Below, piece after piece: positions 32,149 through 41,398 of a stretch of 64,000 bases of DNA. Within the stretch, counting starts at the first letter, position 1; every line of letters starts with the position of its first letter. The DNA lies in the NCBI GenBank assembly GCA_963793785.1, contig CAWCBH010000005.1, forward strand, positions 24,314 to 88,313, written 5' to 3'. The position numbers and the translations under genes are program-made. The DNA is from CAWCBH01 sp963793785. GTDB taxonomy: Bacteria > Actinomycetota > Thermoleophilia > Solirubrobacterales > 70-9. The notes beneath the pieces were generated by a model. That model saw nothing but the letters and a program-made list of their open reading frames with translations. It searched no databases and had not been told where the DNA came from.

Positions 32149-32985
32149 TCAGCGCCGCTCGGCCAGGGTCGAGACGACCGCCTCGTAGACCCCCTCGCCC
32201 ATCCGGTCCTCGGTGACGGTCACGTTCTCGCGCCCGGAGATCGCCGCCCGCAGGCCGGGGTCGCGCTCGGGGCCGTTGGCGACCACGAAGAAGCGCCCGA
32301 CGGCCGAAGCGACCTCGAGGTCCTCGACCGAGTCGCCGACCGCGATGCAGTCGGCGGCGTCATAGCCCCGGGCGCGCATGTGCGCCGCGACGGCGCCCGC
32401 CTTGCTGACCGCGCGCGGGACCAGGTGGTAGGCGTGGGTGACCTCGATCCCCGGCATCGGCCGGCCGATCGCCCCGTTGTCGAGCAGGCGCAGGTCTTCG
32501 TGGCCCTGATCAGCAAGCAGCGAGTTGGCCTCGGCGACGTCGACCTTGCCGCGAAACAGATGCGAGAGCACCCTGCCGGTGTGCCACGGAGAGTGGTACT
32601 CGAGCCGGCCCTCGAAGCGCTCGAAGAGCAGTGCCGGGATCCCGCGCCGTTCGATCTGCTCGTAGATCGTCCCCTCCGCCTCGCTCGGGGTGAGGTCCCC
32701 TGTCAGCAGCGTCGCCTCGCCCTCGATCACATAGGCGCAGCCCGCCTCGTAGATGTAGGACCGCTGCCCGATCAGCCGGGCGTCCTCGTGCACCTGCGGC
32801 TCCCGCCGGCCGGACATGATCACCACCTCGACGTCGGCGCGGTGGCAGGCCTCCAGCGCCCGCGCCGGCATCAGCGAGAAGCCGCCCTCGGCGTCGCGGA
32901 ACAGCGATCCGCCCGGCCCGAGCAGGGTGCCGTCGAGGTCGGTGTAGACGCAGCGCAGGGGCAAGGGGCCGCTACGGTAAATCAA
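32149..32985 (-). CDS. HAD-IIB family phosphatase (mannosyl-3-phosphoglycerate phosphatase/Cof-like)
   Basis: HAD hydrolase with a C2-type cap: motif I VYTDLDGTLLGPGGSL, motif II VVIMSGRREP, motif III lysine in PRAVSKAGAVAAHM, motif IV IAVGDSVEDLEVA. The arrangement resembles sugar-phosphate or mannosyl-3-phosphoglycerate phosphatases; the substrate is unknown. The longest frame starts with TTG at 32985, touching the divergent DHPS-like ATG at the same base; TTG at 32961 gives MPLRCVYTDLDG, which looks more natural. The start is therefore uncertain. Confidence 0.85.
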   Translation of the reverse strand: MIYRSGPLPLRCVYTDLDGTLLGPGGSLFRDAEGGFSLMPARALEACHRADVEVVIMSGRREPQVHEDARLIGQRSYIYEAGCAYVIEGEATLLTGDLTPSEAEGTIYEQIERRGIPALLFERFEGRLEYHSPWHTGRVLSHLFRGKVDVAEANSLLADQGHEDLRLLDNGAIGRPMPGIEVTHAYHLVPRAVSKAGAVAAHMRARGYDAADCIAVGDSVEDLEVASAVGRFFVVANGPERDPGLRAAISGRENVTVTEDRMGEGVYEAVVSTLAERR

Positions 32986-33845
32986 TGTCGCCGCACTGGA
33001 GGCTCAGCGACCGCGAGCTTGCCCTCGAGCAGCCGTTTGCGGTCGGGATCGTCAACGTGACCGGCGATTCGATGTTCGAGGGCGCCCGCAGCGGCACCCC
33101 CGAGCGGGCGGTCACCGACGGCGAGGCGATGGCCGCCGCCGGCTTCGAGATGCTCGACATCGGCGCTGTCGCGGCCCGCAGTGGCCCGCCGGTCGCGGTC
33201 GAGGAGGAGATCGCGGCGCTGGTCCCGACCCTGGAGGGACTCGCAGGCTGTGGGCTGCCGCTCTCCGCCGACACCTTTTCGCCCGCCGTTGGTGCGGCGG
33301 CGCTCGACGCCGGCGCGGTGGCGATCAACGACATCGGCGGCGGCTCCGCGGAGATGCTCGATCTGGTCGCAAGCTCGGGTTGCGGATACGTCCTCATGCA
33401 CATCGAGGGACCGCCGCGGGTCGATCGCCCGACACCCGGCTACGGCGACGTGGTCGAGCACCTGAAGCGCTGGTTCGGCGAGCGGTTGGAAGCGGCGACC
33501 GCGCGCGGAGTCGCCGAGGACCAGATCGCCCTCGACCCGGGGCTGGACTTCGACCTCAGCGTCGATGACGACCTCGAGATCCTGCGCCGCCTCGGAGAGC
33601 TCCACGATCTCGGGCGCCCGCTCTACGTCTCGCTGTCGCGCAAGGACTTCATCGGCGCGGTCCTCGGCGGGTCGTGGGACGAGCGGCTCCCCGCGGCCGA
33701 GCGCGAGTGGGGGACCGCCGCCGCCGCTTCGCTGGCGGTCGCCGCCGGCGCCCAGGTCCTCCGCCTCCACGATCGCAGCGCGCTGCAGGCGGTCCGGGTC
33801 GCGGGCGCGATCGTCCACGGGGCGCCCGCCGGCGCGGTCGCCTGA
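32985..33845 (+). CDS. dihydropteroate synthase-like protein with atypical active site
   Basis: TIM-barrel pterin-binding family. The N-terminal strand reads VGIVNVTGDSMFEGARSG where FolP usually has a VTPDSFSDGG-type loop. EMLDIGAVAARSG replaces the usual GAES(T)RPG, and DPGLDFDLS stands for the DPGIGF-K segment. The C-terminal LSRKDFIGAVLGG and LRLHDRSAL follow the family. Because several pterin/pABA residues differ, folate synthesis is not assured; FolP2-like or other pterin-binding roles are possible. ATG 32985. Its stop overlaps the helicase ATG (TGATG at 33843-33847). Confidence 0.75.
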   Translation: MSPHWRLSDRELALEQPFAVGIVNVTGDSMFEGARSGTPERAVTDGEAMAAAGFEMLDIGAVAARSGPPVAVEEEIAALVPTLEGLAGCGLPLSADTFSPAVGAAALDAGAVAINDIGGGSAEMLDLVASSGCGYVLMHIEGPPRVDRPTPGYGDVVEHLKRWFGERLEAATARGVAEDQIALDPGLDFDLSVDDDLEILRRLGELHDLGRPLYVSLSRKDFIGAVLGGSWDERLPAAEREWGTAAAASLAVAAGAQVLRLHDRSALQAVRVAGAIVHGAPAGAVA

Positions 33846-36124
33846 TGGAAGCTGCTCGCAGCCTCCTCACGACCCCATGGGCGATCCCCCTCGACCCTGC
33901 CCGCCGCGACGGCCGCATCGTCGCCGAGAGCGCCGAGGCGGAGGTGGCGCCGCGCCGGGTGGCGCTGCCGCGCTCGCTGGACTCCGGCTTCGTGAGCGCG
34001 CTGCGGGCGGCCGGGATCGAGCGGCTCTACTCGCACCAGAAGCAGGCGCTGGCGGCGGCTCGGGACTCGGACCTTGTCATCACCAGCGGCACCGCCAGCG
34101 GCAAGTCGCTGGCCTTCAACCTGCCGGTGCTCGACGCGATCGCCCGTGATCCGAAGACCCGCGCGCTCTACCTCTACCCGACCAAGGCGCTGGCCCAGGA
34201 CCAGGCTCGAAAGCTCTTCCAGCTGCGGCCGCCGGGCCTGCGGGAGGCGATCTACGACGGCGACACCCCGCGCGAGGAGCGCCCGGCGATCCGGCGTCGC
34301 TCCAACCTCGTCCTCACCAACCCCGACCTCCTGCACGTCGGCCTGCTCCCCCACCACCGGCAATGGGGCGACTTCCTCGCCAACCTCGACTGGGTCGTCG
34401 TCGACGAGGCGCACACCTACCGCGGCGTCTTCGGCTCCCACGTCGCCAACGTCCTGCGCCGCCTGCGGCGGGTCGCGCGCGCCTACGGGTCCGAGCCTCG
34501 CTTCCTGCTCGCCTCGGCGACGATCGCCAACCCGCTCGAGCTGGCGGGGCGGCTGGTCGGCACCTCCTTCGAGCTGATCGACGACGACGGCGCTCCCCGG
34601 GCCGGGCGCGAGATCGCGATCTGGAACCCGCCACTGGTCGACGAGGCAACCGGGACTCGACGCTCGCCGCTCGGTGAGGCGGCGGAGCTGCTCGCCGACC
34701 TCGTCTCCCACGGGGTGCGGACGATCTGCTTCCTGCGCAGCCGCCGCGGCATCGAGCTGATCCAGCGCTTCGCGCGCGACAACCTGCGCCAGCGGGGCAG
34801 CCCGGAGCTGGCGGATCGCATCGCTCCCTACCGGGCCGGCTACACGCCTCAGCAGCGGCGCGAGATCGAGGCCCGACTCGCCGACGGCGAGCTGCTGGGG
34901 GTCGTGGCGACCAACGCGCTGGAGCTGGGGATCGACATCGGCGAGCTGGATGCGGCGATCTGCGTCACCTTCCCCGGCACGGTCGCCAGCCTGCGGCAGA
35001 TGTGGGGACGGGCGGGTCGCCGGCAACGGGGCCTGGCGGTCTACGTCGCCGGGGCTGACGCACTGGACCAGTTCTTCTGCCGCCACCCCGAGGAGTTCAT
35101 TGGCCGCCCGGTCGAGGCGGCGATCCTGGACCACACCTCGGAGCAGATCTCAGCCGCGCACCTGGTCGCCGCGGCCTACGAGCTGCCGCTCACAGACGAA
35201 GACGAGGAGCTCTTCGGCGCGGGCTACCGCGAGCGTGCCGAGGGCCTCGTCGCGAGGGGCGAGCTGCGCCGCGGGGGCAGCAAGCTGCTGCCGCGCCGAA
35301 GCGGCTTCGTCGCCTCCGGAATCGCCTTGCGCTCGGCCTCGACCGACGCGGTGGCGGTGATCGAGCGCCAGTCGGGGGAGATGCTCGGCCTGGTCGAGGC
35401 CGAGCGCGCTTTCACGACCGTCCATCCAGGGGCCGTCTATCTGCACCTCGGCCGCTCCTACGAGGTGCAGGCGCTCGACGTCGACGGCCGCCGGGCGATC
35501 GTCGAGCCCTTCGACGACGACTGGTTCACCCGCCCCCGCAAGGAGACCGAGATCTACATCGACCGCATCGACGAGCGCCGCGAGGTCGCCGGCGTCGAGC
35601 TGCACTTCGGAACGGTCTCCGTCAGCGAGCAGGTGATCGCCTACCAGCGGGTCTCGATCGCCGACCAGGAGCCGTTCGACATCGTCTCCCTGGAGCTGCC
35701 CGAGCAGAGCTTTCGCACCCAGGCCCTCTGGTACGTGCTCCCCGACTCGCTCACCGGGGCGCTGCCGATCGAGGTGCTGCTGGGGGCGCTGCACGCCACC
35801 GAGCACGGGCAGATCGCCGTGCTGCCGCTGATCGCGATGTGCGACCGCTGGGACATCGGCGGCCTCTCGACCAACGTCCACTTCCAGACCGGGCAGGCGA
35901 CGATCTTCATCTACGACGGCCATCCGGGCGGGGTCGGGATCACCCTCCGTGGCTACGAGGAGTTCGAGCGGCTGCTGGCCGACGCGCGCCGGCTGATCGG
36001 CGAATGTCCCTGCGACTCCGGCTGCCCCTCCTGCGTCCAGTCGCCGAAGTGCGGCAACCTCAACGAGCCGCTGCACAAGCAGGGGGCGCTGGAGCTGATG
36101 GCGACGATGGCCGATGCCGGATAG
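33845..36124 (+). CDS. mrfA: DEAD/DEAH helicase of the MrfA/YprA family
   Basis: ATP-dependent 3'-5' DNA helicase of the family acting in excision repair of damage such as mitomycin C adducts. Walker A SGTASGKSLAFN near residue 80, DEAH-box VVVDEAHTYRGVFGS near 185, motif III LLASATIANP near 222, and motif VI region WGRAGRRQRG near 390. The C-terminal DUF1998-type domain ends with the zinc cysteines ECPCDSGCPSCVQSPKCGNLN near 720. 759 aa. The frame is open upstream, but ATG 33845 gives the proper N-terminus and overlaps the previous stop. It may be coexpressed with the DHPS-like gene. Confidence 0.92.
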   Translation: MEAARSLLTTPWAIPLDPARRDGRIVAESAEAEVAPRRVALPRSLDSGFVSALRAAGIERLYSHQKQALAAARDSDLVITSGTASGKSLAFNLPVLDAIARDPKTRALYLYPTKALAQDQARKLFQLRPPGLREAIYDGDTPREERPAIRRRSNLVLTNPDLLHVGLLPHHRQWGDFLANLDWVVVDEAHTYRGVFGSHVANVLRRLRRVARAYGSEPRFLLASATIANPLELAGRLVGTSFELIDDDGAPRAGREIAIWNPPLVDEATGTRRSPLGEAAELLADLVSHGVRTICFLRSRRGIELIQRFARDNLRQRGSPELADRIAPYRAGYTPQQRREIEARLADGELLGVVATNALELGIDIGELDAAICVTFPGTVASLRQMWGRAGRRQRGLAVYVAGADALDQFFCRHPEEFIGRPVEAAILDHTSEQISAAHLVAAAYELPLTDEDEELFGAGYRERAEGLVARGELRRGGSKLLPRRSGFVASGIALRSASTDAVAVIERQSGEMLGLVEAERAFTTVHPGAVYLHLGRSYEVQALDVDGRRAIVEPFDDDWFTRPRKETEIYIDRIDERREVAGVELHFGTVSVSEQVIAYQRVSIADQEPFDIVSLELPEQSFRTQALWYVLPDSLTGALPIEVLLGALHATEHGQIAVLPLIAMCDRWDIGGLSTNVHFQTGQATIFIYDGHPGGVGITLRGYEEFERLLADARRLIGECPCDSGCPSCVQSPKCGNLNEPLHKQGALELMATMADAG

Positions 36125-36605
36125 CGCCGTACAGATCTCCGTCATCGGCTCCGGGACCTGTGAGGAGGGCTCGCAGGCCTGGGCGCTGGCCGAGGAGGCC
36201 GGGCGCCGGCTCGCCGAGACCGGCGCGGTGGTCGTCTGCGGCGGGCTTGGCGGCGTCATGGCGGCCGCCTCGCGGGGCGCCGCGGGCGCCGGCGGCGTCG
36301 TGATCGGGATCGTCCCCGGCGACTCGACCGAGCACGCCAATCCCCACTGCACCCATGTCGTGGCGACGAGCATCGGGCCGGCCCGCAACCTCGCCGTCGT
36401 CAGCTCCGGCCAGGCCGTGATCGCGGTCGGCGGAGAGTGGGGAACGCTGTCGGAGATCGGCTTCGCGCGCCGCCTCGGCCGGACGGTGGTGGCGCTGCGA
36501 AGCTGGCGGCCGGTCGGCGAGGGGGCGATGGCCGAGGCACCGGGGATCGTCTACGCCGATACGGCGCCGGAGGCGGTTGGACTGGCGCTCGACGCGGCCG
36601 GCTAG
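36114..36605 (+). CDS. LOG/TIGR00725-type nucleotide-binding protein
   Basis: Rossmann-like protein related to lysine decarboxylase-like/LOG phosphoribohydrolases. The Gly-rich segment VVCGGLGGVMAAASRGA near residue 40 and AVGGEWGTLSEIGFARR near 105 follow the family's GG-x-GTxxE pattern. 163 aa matches the short TIGR00725 group, whose role is uncertain (cytokinin-type phosphoribohydrolase or nucleotide metabolism). ATG 36114 overlaps the helicase C-terminus by 11 bases. The stop overlaps the convergent lipoprotein gene at 36602-36605. Confidence 0.85.
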   Translation: MPDSAVQISVIGSGTCEEGSQAWALAEEAGRRLAETGAVVVCGGLGGVMAAASRGAAGAGGVVIGIVPGDSTEHANPHCTHVVATSIGPARNLAVVSSGQAVIAVGGEWGTLSEIGFARRLGRTVVALRSWRPVGEGAMAEAPGIVYADTAPEAVGLALDAAG

Positions 36606-37600
36606 CGCGGGCTGAGGATCGTCGCGCGCAGCTCGTCTTCGCTGACCGAGGCCCGGGCGGCGAACGGGGCCAGAGCGATGATCGCGTCGCGAAACTCGTT
36701 CCCGGCAGCTCGACGGGCGCCGACGATGCGGCGGGCCTCGGTCTCGTCGATCTCGGCGTCGCCCAGCTCGGCGGCCGGGACGATCTCGTCGGGCTCGACC
36801 TTGGCGACGACGTCGATCCGTAGGTGCGCGACACCGGGCGTGACCGCGATCCCCGCCTCCTTCGTCGAGCTCAGAAACGACGAGTCGACCTCGAGCAGAC
36901 CTGGGTCGGCGGCGATTAGCGCGGCCGGGGTGGCGTAGGCCACCAGCGGCGCCGCGGGCAGGTCCGCGAGCGCTGCCGAGACCTGGTCCTCGTCGAGCTG
37001 ATCGTCCTGGTCGGCGTCGCGAAGGGCGATCGCCGCCTGCAGCGAGGGCAGGTCGGGGGAGACGACAACGACTCCGTCGCGGATCGCAAGCGCGGCCTGT
37101 CGGTCGCTGAACACCCTGGCGCTGTCGACCTCCTCGCCCTCGGTCATGCCGGCGGCGGTTGCGGCGGCCTCGGCTTTGGCCTCCATCTCCTCGACCTGCT
37201 CGCTGACGAGGATCATCAGGGTCTCGCTTCCGCCGCCGCCAGGGGCGACTCCGTAAGCGGCCTGCGAGGCGCTGATGCCGTCCTCGGGCTCCTCGTCGGT
37301 CAGCAGGGGGGCCAGGCGCCCGAGCTCGAGCCCGGACTCCCGCACGAAGGCGCCGCCGCCGGCGGCGAAGGCGTTCAGCGCCGGTAGGTCGTCGAGCGCG
37401 CGCAGGTTGCGGGAGATCTCAGGGCCGCTCTGGGTGCTGGTGTCGAGGAAGGCCAGGAAGGGCTGATCGGCGGGGAAGAAGTGGATCGCCTCGGTTCGGG
37501 CGTCGACCGCACGCTTGGGCTCGGTCTCCTCGGAGCCGCCGCAGGCGGTCAGGAGCAGGACCGAGACGGCGATCGAGGCGAGCGGAGCCGCTTTCGGCAT
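36602..37600 (-). CDS. DUF3352-like exported lipoprotein
   Basis: 332-aa lipoprotein. The signal peptide ends in a lipobox LLLTACGG with the lipidated Cys near residue 20. The mature part has the DUF3352 features IHFFPADQPFLAFLDT, AFVRESGLELGRLAPLL, and a long alpha/beta region with LVSEQVEEMEAKAEAA. Function unknown. The ATG at 37600 is 10 bases after the stop of the upstream GH15-like gene, so the two form an operon. It converges on the LOG-like gene. Confidence 0.75.
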   Translation of the reverse strand: MPKAAPLASIAVSVLLLTACGGSEETEPKRAVDARTEAIHFFPADQPFLAFLDTSTQSGPEISRNLRALDDLPALNAFAAGGGAFVRESGLELGRLAPLLTDEEPEDGISASQAAYGVAPGGGGSETLMILVSEQVEEMEAKAEAAATAAGMTEGEEVDSARVFSDRQAALAIRDGVVVVSPDLPSLQAAIALRDADQDDQLDEDQVSAALADLPAAPLVAYATPAALIAADPGLLEVDSSFLSSTKEAGIAVTPGVAHLRIDVVAKVEPDEIVPAAELGDAEIDETEARRIVGARRAAGNEFRDAIIALAPFAARASVSEDELRATILSPR

Positions 37601-37610
37601 CTTCTGAACG

Positions 37611-39220
37611 CTATCCGGCGGTGGAGCGGCGCGACCAGAGCTCGTGCAGCGCCAGCACCGCGAAGGCGTGCGACCAGGCAAGCGGGGTGGTCGAGCGGGG
37701 AATCCCGGTCTCGGCGTCGACCCGCTCGGGCAGAGCACCGGCGGGGGTCGCGGCGCGCCGCAGCCCGGCCAAGAGGCGCAGCGATGCCTCTCGCTCGCCC
37801 AGCGCCGCCAGGCTCCAGGCGCTCCAGGCTGTCGGCGCCGACCAGGGCTCGTCGCCGGGCCAGACCTCGGCGGGCTGGATCCCGAAGCGGCCGCCGGCGG
37901 CGAGCAGCTGGACCAACGTGCCGCGGACCAGCCGCCACAGAGCGGGACGGGGAAACGGCCGCACCGCCCAGGCCGCCGCCGAGTCGCGCCCCGACTCGGG
38001 GTCGGCGGCGCGCCGGTGCAGGCCACCGGCGCCGGCGAAAAGGGAGCGCAGCCGGGCCGCCGGTTCCCCTGCCGCGATCGCGTTCGCCAGGTAGTCGCCC
38101 CGGTCGCCGGCGCGCTCCTGATAGTCGCCCCGTCCGCGCCAGCGATCGATGCCGGCGTCGCCGGAGAGCGGTGCCGCGGCGGCGCGGGCGGCGGCCTCGA
38201 TCCATCCGCGGAGCATCGCCTTGCAGGGGACGGCCGTCGTCGACGGCGGTTTCGTCGCCGCGAAAGCGCGCGCCCGCGTCGAGGTCGAGGCGGCGCAGGA
38301 ATCCGACCACCCGCCGGGCTTCGGTGCGATAACCCGAGCGGGCGAGCGCGATCGCAACCGCGGCGGCATCGCGGGGCCAGACGTAGGCCCAGCCCTCCCT
38401 GGCACCGGCGGCTGCGGCGCCGCTGCCGGAGTCGGTCAGCGCCCGCAGCATCAGCAGTGAGCGCAGGTAGAGACGCCGCGCCCACGCCGGAGCGGTGGAC
38501 GCGAGGGGACGGGCCTGGGTCAGCCAGCCGCGGTCGGCGGCGACCGCGCTTGCGATCGCACCGCCGAATCCGGGGCCGGCGCCGAAGCGGCACGTCAGCC
38601 GCGCCCGCAGCGTCCCGGTCCCGCGCCAGGTGAGGACTCGCGGCGAGCCGTCTCCTGCGATCCGATCCGGCTCCGGCGTCCCCGAGCAGCGCCTCGCCGA
38701 TTCGAGCAGGTTGACCCCGAGCCGCAGCCCGACCTTCGTGCCCGCTGCCGCGTTGACGAGGAAGTCCCGTACCAGCGTCGCCTCGCCGGGCGCGGCTGCG
38801 TCGAGGATCCTCACCCGCGTCGCGGGGAAGGCGGCCTCGGTTCGGACGACGTTGGAACCGGTGAGGTATCGCTGCCGCAGTCGCTCGGCTCTCCACAGCG
38901 GCGACAGGTCTCCTCCGGCCTCGATCCGAACCACGATGCCGGTGTCTCGATCCACCGTTCCGGCGTTCTGGCGCCCGACCGGGTTGGAGATCCGCGACTC
39001 GCCCGGCGGGACTGTCCGGGCGCAGGTCGACGACCGAGCCGTAGGCGTCGATCGCGGCCGTCAGGCCGCCGGAGCCGACGACCGCGGTGCCGAGGAACGG
39101 AGGGGGCAGGCCGGGCAGCGCCGGCGGCGTTCGCGGGTCCTCGGAGGAGCCGCCGGAGACGAGCACCGCCCCGCAGGCGGCGGCGGCGACCAGCGCCAAG
39201 GCTGCCGGAACCCTGCCCAC
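37611..39220 (-). pseudogene. GH15-like (glucoamylase-type) exported glycoside hydrolase, two frameshifts
   Basis: An exported glucoamylase-like hydrolase assembled from three frames. ATG 39220 gives the signal segment PAALALVAAAACGAVLV and TAAIDAYGSVVDLRP. A +1 shift at about 39005-39022 leads to ESRISNPVGRQNAGTV, DTGIVVRIEAGG and later REGWAYVWPRDAAAVAIAL, the acid-base region of GH15. A second +1 shift at about 38222-38232 leads to AMLRGWIEAAARAAA, GIQPAEVWPGDEPWSAPTAW and TTPLAWSHAFAVLAL, ending at TAG 37611. Corrected length is about 535 aa. Likely cleaves alpha-glucans outside the membrane. It precedes the DUF3352 lipoprotein by 10 bases. Confidence 0.75.
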
Positions 39221-39299
39221 CGCATCACCGTAGAGGAGGGGGACCAGGGGATCATCTAGCCTTCGGCCGGCCGGCGCTCGCAGCGCCGGCTTGCGCCCC

Positions 39300-39372
39300 G
39301 GCGAGGTAGCTCAGTTGGTAGAGCACACGACTGAAAATCGTGGTGTCGGCAGTTCGATTCTGCCCCTCGCCA
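39300..39372 (+). tRNA. tRNA-Phe (GAA)
   Basis: 73 bases fold as a standard tRNA: acceptor GGCGAGG/CCTCGCC, D-arm GCTC-AGTTGGTA-GAGC, anticodon arm CACGA-CTGAAAA-TCGTG with GAA anticodon, T-arm GGCAG-TTCGATT-CTGCC, discriminator A. CCA is not encoded (the next bases are TCC). It lies between the divergent-facing GH15-like gene and the monooxygenase gene's 3' end. No integrase or duplicated tRNA end is seen nearby. Confidence 0.97.
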
Positions 39373-39420
39373 TCCGACTCCCGAGTCTTCAGCAAGCCGC
39401 TCACCTCGGCCAGATCGGGC

Positions 39421-40910
39421 TCAGGCGAACGCGTAGTCGTCGAGGTCGAAATGGGCGCTGCGCCACGCAGCCTCGAGGGTGGGTGAGGCGCGGAAGGGGG
39501 CGTCGCCGTGGCGGTCGAAGTAGTAGCTGTTGGCGGTCCCGCAGCTGCCGCGGAAGAAGACCTGGTTCTTGCGCCGGCTCAGCATCGACTCGAAGTAGCG
39601 GCGGTTGGCCTCCGGCCTCACCTCGACCGAGGTCGCGCGGTCCTTTCGCGCCCGCTTCAAACAGCGGACGATGTGCCTTGACTGGTTCTCGATCAGCGTG
39701 AAATAGCTGGCCCCGTTGTAGGCGTAGGGGCCGAGGATCGCGAACAGGTTGGGGAACCCGGGCACGCTGACGCCCTGGTAGGCCTGGTAGCGGTTCTCGT
39801 CCCACCAGCGCCTCGAGGCTGACGCGCGTCGCGCCCGAGGACCGGATAGGGCGGCATGTTGCCGTGGTCGAAGACCTTGAATCCGGTGGCCAGGATCAAG
39901 GTGTCCGCCTCGTGCTCGGAGCCGTCCGCGGTGCGAATCGCCCCGGGGGTGATCTCCTCGATCGGCTCGGTGATCAGGTCGACGTTGTCGCGGTTGAAGG
40001 TCCGCAGGTAATCGTTGTCGAAGCCGGGCCGCTTGCAGCCGAGCGTGTAGCGCGGCGTCAGCTTGTCGCGCAGCTCGGGGTCGCGGACCTGCTCGCGCAG
40101 GAACTTGCGGCCCGCTCGTTCGCCGATCTTGGCCAGCGGGATCACGCCGTCGAAGTGGGCGGGCAGCGGAAAGGTCAGCTCCACGAACGCCTGGCTGGCG
40201 AGTCGGCGAATCCGGCCGGCGCCGGGGAAGCCGTCGAGACGCCACTGCTCGCGCGGCTTGTCCGGCTTCGGCAGGCACCAGATCGGCGTCCGCTGGAAGA
40301 CGGTCAGACGGCGCACCTCGGGGGCGATCGAGGGGATCACCTGCACCGCCGAGGCGCCGGTGCCGATGATCGCCACCCGGCGCCCGCCGAGATCGTGCGA
40401 GTGGTCCCAGCGGGCGGTGTGCATCACCTTGCCATCGAAGGCGTCCAGGCCGCTGACGTCGGGGGGCTTGGGCTGTGCGAAGACGCCGGTAGCGCCGACC
40501 ACGTAGCGAGCGGTGAGCGTGGGGCCGCCGGCGATCGACAGCTCCCAGAGGCTGGACTCCTCGTCGAAGGCTGCGCCGTCGACCTTGCTGTTGAGCCGGA
40601 TCCGTGAGCGCAACCCGTAGCGGTCGACGCAGCTCTCGGCGTACTCCTTCAGCTCGGCGCCCGGCGCGTAGGTCCTGGACCAGTCGTCGCGCTGCTCGAA
40701 GGAGAACTGGTAGCTGGGCGAGGGGATGTCGACGCAGATGCCGGGGTAGGTGTTCCAGTGCCAGGCGCCGCCGACGCCATCGCCGGCCTCGAGCAGGACC
40801 GAGTCGCCGAACCCTGCCTGGTCGAGCTTGATCGCGGCGCCGATCCCGGAGAACCCGGCGCCGACGATCGCGATCTCGTGATCGGGGCGGCGGCTCATTG
40901 CCGGAGGCAC
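39421..40910 (-). pseudogene. FAD-dependent Baeyer-Villiger-type monooxygenase, frameshifted
   Basis: NADPH/FAD flavoprotein monooxygenase. The first Rossmann motif IAIVGAGFSGIGAAI and the second IIGTGASAVQVI flank the Baeyer-Villiger fingerprint FDGKVMHTARW. FVELTFPLP and the ATGFKVFDHGNMPPYPVLGRD segment follow. At about 39800-39845 two extra bases shift the frame (through a short stretch VSLEA) into WWDENRYQAYQGVSVPGFPN, YAYNGASYF and HFDLDDYAFA, ending at 39421. Corrected length is about 495 aa, normal for the class. Start is ATG 40910 or ATG 40898 (MSRRPDHEIAIVG). Likely oxidises ketones or aldehydes. Confidence 0.85.
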
Positions 40911-40919
40911 TTTGTCAGT

Positions 40920-41279
40920 TCAGAGGTCAACGATGACGTCGAAGCCGCCGTAGATCATCCGCTTCATGTCGCCCGGCATCGACTCCGGTTCCATGCCGGC
41001 GAGGCGCGGGTCGTTCATCACCTTCTTGTTGACCCGATCGCGATGCGCGCGCGACTTGTAGGTGATCCAGGCGAACACGACGGTCTCGCCGCGCTTGACC
41101 TTGACGCTGCGCGGGAACGAGGTGATCTTCCCCACCTCGACGTCCTCGGCGACGCACTCCGTGTAGTCGAGCGCGCCGTGCTCGCGCCAGATCTTGCCCG
41201 CCTTGCGGGCGATGCGACGGTAGGCGTCGACGTCGCGCTTGCGGATCGGGAGGACGAAACCATCGACGTAGCGAGCCAT
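40920..41279 (-). CDS. DUF1428 family protein
   Basis: 119-aa ferredoxin-like fold protein starting MARYVDGFVLPIRKRDVDAY, with FAWITYKSRAHRDRVNKKVM and a C-terminal KRMIYGGFDVIVDL, as in the uncharacterised DUF1428 family. The ATG at 41279 is fixed by an AAGGAGG ribosome-binding site; the frame open further upstream is not used. It lies 9 bases upstream of the monooxygenase gene on the same strand and is likely its operon partner. Confidence 0.88.
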   Translation of the reverse strand: MARYVDGFVLPIRKRDVDAYRRIARKAGKIWREHGALDYTECVAEDVEVGKITSFPRSVKVKRGETVVFAWITYKSRAHRDRVNKKVMNDPRLAGMEPESMPGDMKRMIYGGFDVIVDL

Positions 41280-41362
41280 GCGAAACCTCCTTGGTTCGTT
41301 TGCAGTCCTGTTGGAATAGAGACCGCGCCGCCGCCGGAAATCATCGAGGTCGTGTGCGGAAA

Positions 41363-41388
41363 GTGGCGCTATGCGACAAACGCGCCAC
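41363..41388. repeat. palindromic element, simplified copy 3
   Basis: Perfect arms GTGGCGC (41363-41369) and GCGCCAC (41382-41388) around TATGCGACAAAC. The outer arms and the following CACTCCGG match the elements at 2311 and 31304, but the inner stem is missing. It sits 10 bases after the stop of the SRPBCC gene and upstream of the DUF1428 gene, a terminator-like position. Confidence 0.5.
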
Positions 41389-41398
41389 TCCGGCCTCG

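Noticed and set aside
39300..39372. tRNA-Phe as an integration (att) site for a mobile element
   Set aside because: No integrase, no duplicated tRNA 3' end and no change of gene style on either side within the window.
39291..39701. Plus-strand frame beginning Met-Arg-Pro-Gly-Glu-Val-Ala-Gln-Leu-Val-Glu-His
   Set aside because: It is the translation of the tRNA-Phe gene running into the antisense of the monooxygenase gene. The VAQLVEHTTENRG style of sequence is a classic tRNA artefact.
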